Part shown: in pieces, positions 5,268 to 6,586 of the stretch
Position numbering within the stretch: position 1 is the first letter of the stretch
Layout of the letters: every line of letters starts with the position of its first letter
Assembly (NCBI GenBank): GCA_031285575.1
Contig: JAITVX010000192.1
Span: forward strand, 1 to 6,586
DNA from: Bacteroidales bacterium
Lineage (GTDB): Bacteria; Bacteroidota; Bacteroidia; Bacteroidales; VadinHA17
Direction: 5' to 3'
Length of the DNA: 6,586 nucleotides
Notes under the pieces: generated by a model
Databases searched by the model: none
What the model saw: the letters and a program-made list of their open reading frames with translations, nothing else
Told to the model about the DNA's origin: nothing
Translations under genes and position numbers: made by a program

Positions 5268-6586
5268 CTATTTCCATACATACATCAGTATTATTGCCAG
5301 GGCTACGGCGCTGCCTGTGAAAACAAGTCCGTATTTCTGAAGCTGCCCCGACTGAAATCCCCTTATTGCAAACGATACCGATTGGGTGACGGATGCAACG
5401 GCATTCATTGCTGCGTCGATAACATGCCTGTCGAACCATGCTATCGGAGCAGAGATGTACCGGAAGATAATTTTTTTGGTTACATACAGGTAAACCTCAT
5501 CGATATAGAATTTGTTGCAGGCCCACTTATACGGGCGGCTGAAGGCAGATTGAAGCCTGCCGGGAACTGGCGTTGCACGTTTATACATTACAAACGCCAG
5601 AGCAATGCCTGCCAGGGCAATTAAAACCGAAGGCGCTGCAACGGCCATGTCGATATGCGATTCGAAGGCCCTGCCGTCGGAAGTTACAAGCCTGCTGAAG
5701 GGAATGAATCCTGAAAAGACGGCTCCGGCTGTAAGTATTATGAGGGGAACTGTCATCGTTGCCGGCGATTCGCGTGGCGTGTGATCGTAGCTGCTTTCTT
5801 TCCCCCAGAAAATATTGAAATAGAGCCTGAACATGTAAAAGGCAGTGATGCCTGCAACCAGATATTCAATGCCGAACAGAACCGTGTTGTGATGCAGGGC
5901 TGCCGCAAGTATCTCATCCTTGCTGAAAAACCCCGACAGGGGCGGAATACCGGCAATGGTAAGGCAGGCAATAAGAAATGTAATGTGTGTTACGGGAAGG
6001 TATTTTCTCAATCCGCCCATACTGGCCATACTGTTGCTGTGCACGGCGTGTATAATTGAGCCTGCGCCCAGGAACAGAAGCGCCTTGAACATGGCATGGG
6101 TAAACAGATGAAACATCGACGCCGTAAAGCCAAGCCCGTTGTGGCCGCCGTAGCCCGAAACGCCAAGGGCAAACATCATATACCCTATTTGCGACATGGT
6201 TGAATATGCCAGAACTCTTTTTATGTCGGTCTGAACACATGCAATTACTGCGGCAAACAGCGATGAAAACGCTCCCGTCCATGCTACGGCTTCGAGGGCT
6301 CCGGGGGCGGCAAGGGCGTAAACCGGAAACATGCGGGCTACCAGGTAAACTCCTGCAACAACCATGGTGGCTGCATGTATGAGGGCCGATACCGGTGTGG
6401 GGCCTTCCATTGCGTCGGGAAGCCAGATGTGGAACGGAAACATGGCCGACTTGCCTGCGCCGCCCGCGAATATAAGCATCATTGCCCATGTAATTGCCGA
6501 CAGGCCCATGAAGGCGGCGCCGGTTTGAGCTATGGCTGGCCCCGACGGGCTTGTGAGAATTTCAAAATCGAAAGTTCCGGTGTTGA
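5268..6586 (-). CDS. nuoL: NADH-quinone oxidoreductase subunit L, N-terminus outside the window
   Basis: NuoL is the distal antiporter-like membrane subunit of respiratory complex I and forms one of its proton channels. The frame stays open to the right edge, so 439 codons are touched; the internal ATG at 6509 is not the start. By rough alignment to E. coli NuoL, about 185 N-terminal residues are missing. Counting from that internal Met, landmarks are GKSAMFPFHIWLPDAM (19-34, with the channel lysine of the GKS motif), GPTPVSALIHAATMV (36-50), HLFTHAMFKALLFLGAG (134-150, with paired histidines and Lys142) and GFFSKDEIL (193-201, the second key lysine). The protein then has FYIDEVY (334-340), a charged stretch expected to be the long lateral helix, and a last membrane helix ending LMYVWK. 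The C-terminal lateral helix separates NuoL from NuoM, NuoN and DabB-like proteins. It converges on leuA. No nuoM follows it, although nuoL-M-N is the usual order. Confidence 0.95.
   Translation of the reverse strand, partial: NTGTFDFEILTSPSGPAIAQTGAAFMGLSAITWAMMLIFAGGAGKSAMFPFHIWLPDAMEGPTPVSALIHAATMVVAGVYLVARMFPVYALAAPGALEAVAWTGAFSSLFAAVIACVQTDIKRVLAYSTMSQIGYMMFALGVSGYGGHNGLGFTASMFHLFTHAMFKALLFLGAGSIIHAVHSNSMASMGGLRKYLPVTHITFLIACLTIAGIPPLSGFFSKDEILAAALHHNTVLFGIEYLVAGITAFYMFRLYFNIFWGKESSYDHTPRESPATMTVPLIILTAGAVFSGFIPFSRLVTSDGRAFESHIDMAVAAPSVLIALAGIALAFVMYKRATPVPGRLQSAFSRPYKWACNKFYIDEVYLYVTKKIIFRYISAPIAWFDRHVIDAAMNAVASVTQSVSFAIRGFQSGQLQKYGLVFTGSAVALAIILMYVWK

Noticed and set aside
5914..6489. 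191-codon second minus-strand frame in the nuoL region
   Set aside because: It overlaps nuoL in another frame, and nuoL carries the conserved motifs throughout.

Overview
The window looks like chromosomal DNA of a member of the Bacteroidota, most likely of the Bacteroidales or a related order. The ilvC and leuA products are of the kind seen in that group, and start codons sit in AT-rich leaders without clear Shine-Dalgarno sequences. A TAnnTTTG-type -7 box lies upstream of the first gene, whose product carries a short signal peptide ending in a Bacteroidota-like FAQ. This placement is inference from motifs; no search was run.

Layout from left to right: (1) Positions 1-299 are a probable divergent promoter region. 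An 11-bp inverted repeat carries a TATTTTTG box on each strand, and a possible gene start points off the left edge. (2) Positions 300-1892 (+) encode a secreted, PQQ-like beta-propeller protein of unknown function. (3) Positions 1893-2090 are a 198-bp AT-rich leader with a direct repeat and a hairpin. (4) Positions 2091-3137 and 3151-4644 (+) are ilvC (ketol-acid reductoisomerase) and leuA (2-isopropylmalate synthase), 13 bases apart and surely one transcript. (5) Positions 4645-5267 are a 623-bp gap between convergent genes, filled with structured repeats. They are an 18-bp perfect hairpin directly after leuA, an array of six 41-bp units each carrying a 15-bp palindrome, and an 88-bp cloverleaf-like element whose ends match the leuA hairpin. 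(6) Positions 5268-6586 (-) are the C-terminal two thirds or so of nuoL, the proton-pumping membrane subunit of complex I, running off the right edge.

IlvC makes the dihydroxy acid precursors of valine and isoleucine. LeuA draws the valine precursor 2-ketoisovalerate into leucine synthesis, so the pair joins the common branched-chain trunk to the leucine branch. The other ilv and leu genes are not in the window. NuoL belongs to respiration and is only a convergent neighbour. nuoM does not follow nuoL here, contrary to the common nuoL-M-N order.

The most distinctive element is the 41-bp palindrome array with its flanking hairpin elements. The next most interesting points are the KARI cofactor loop, which carries Asp where NADPH enzymes usually have Ser, and a glycine-rich hydrophobic segment inside the propeller protein. 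I see no complete new defence or mobile system here.
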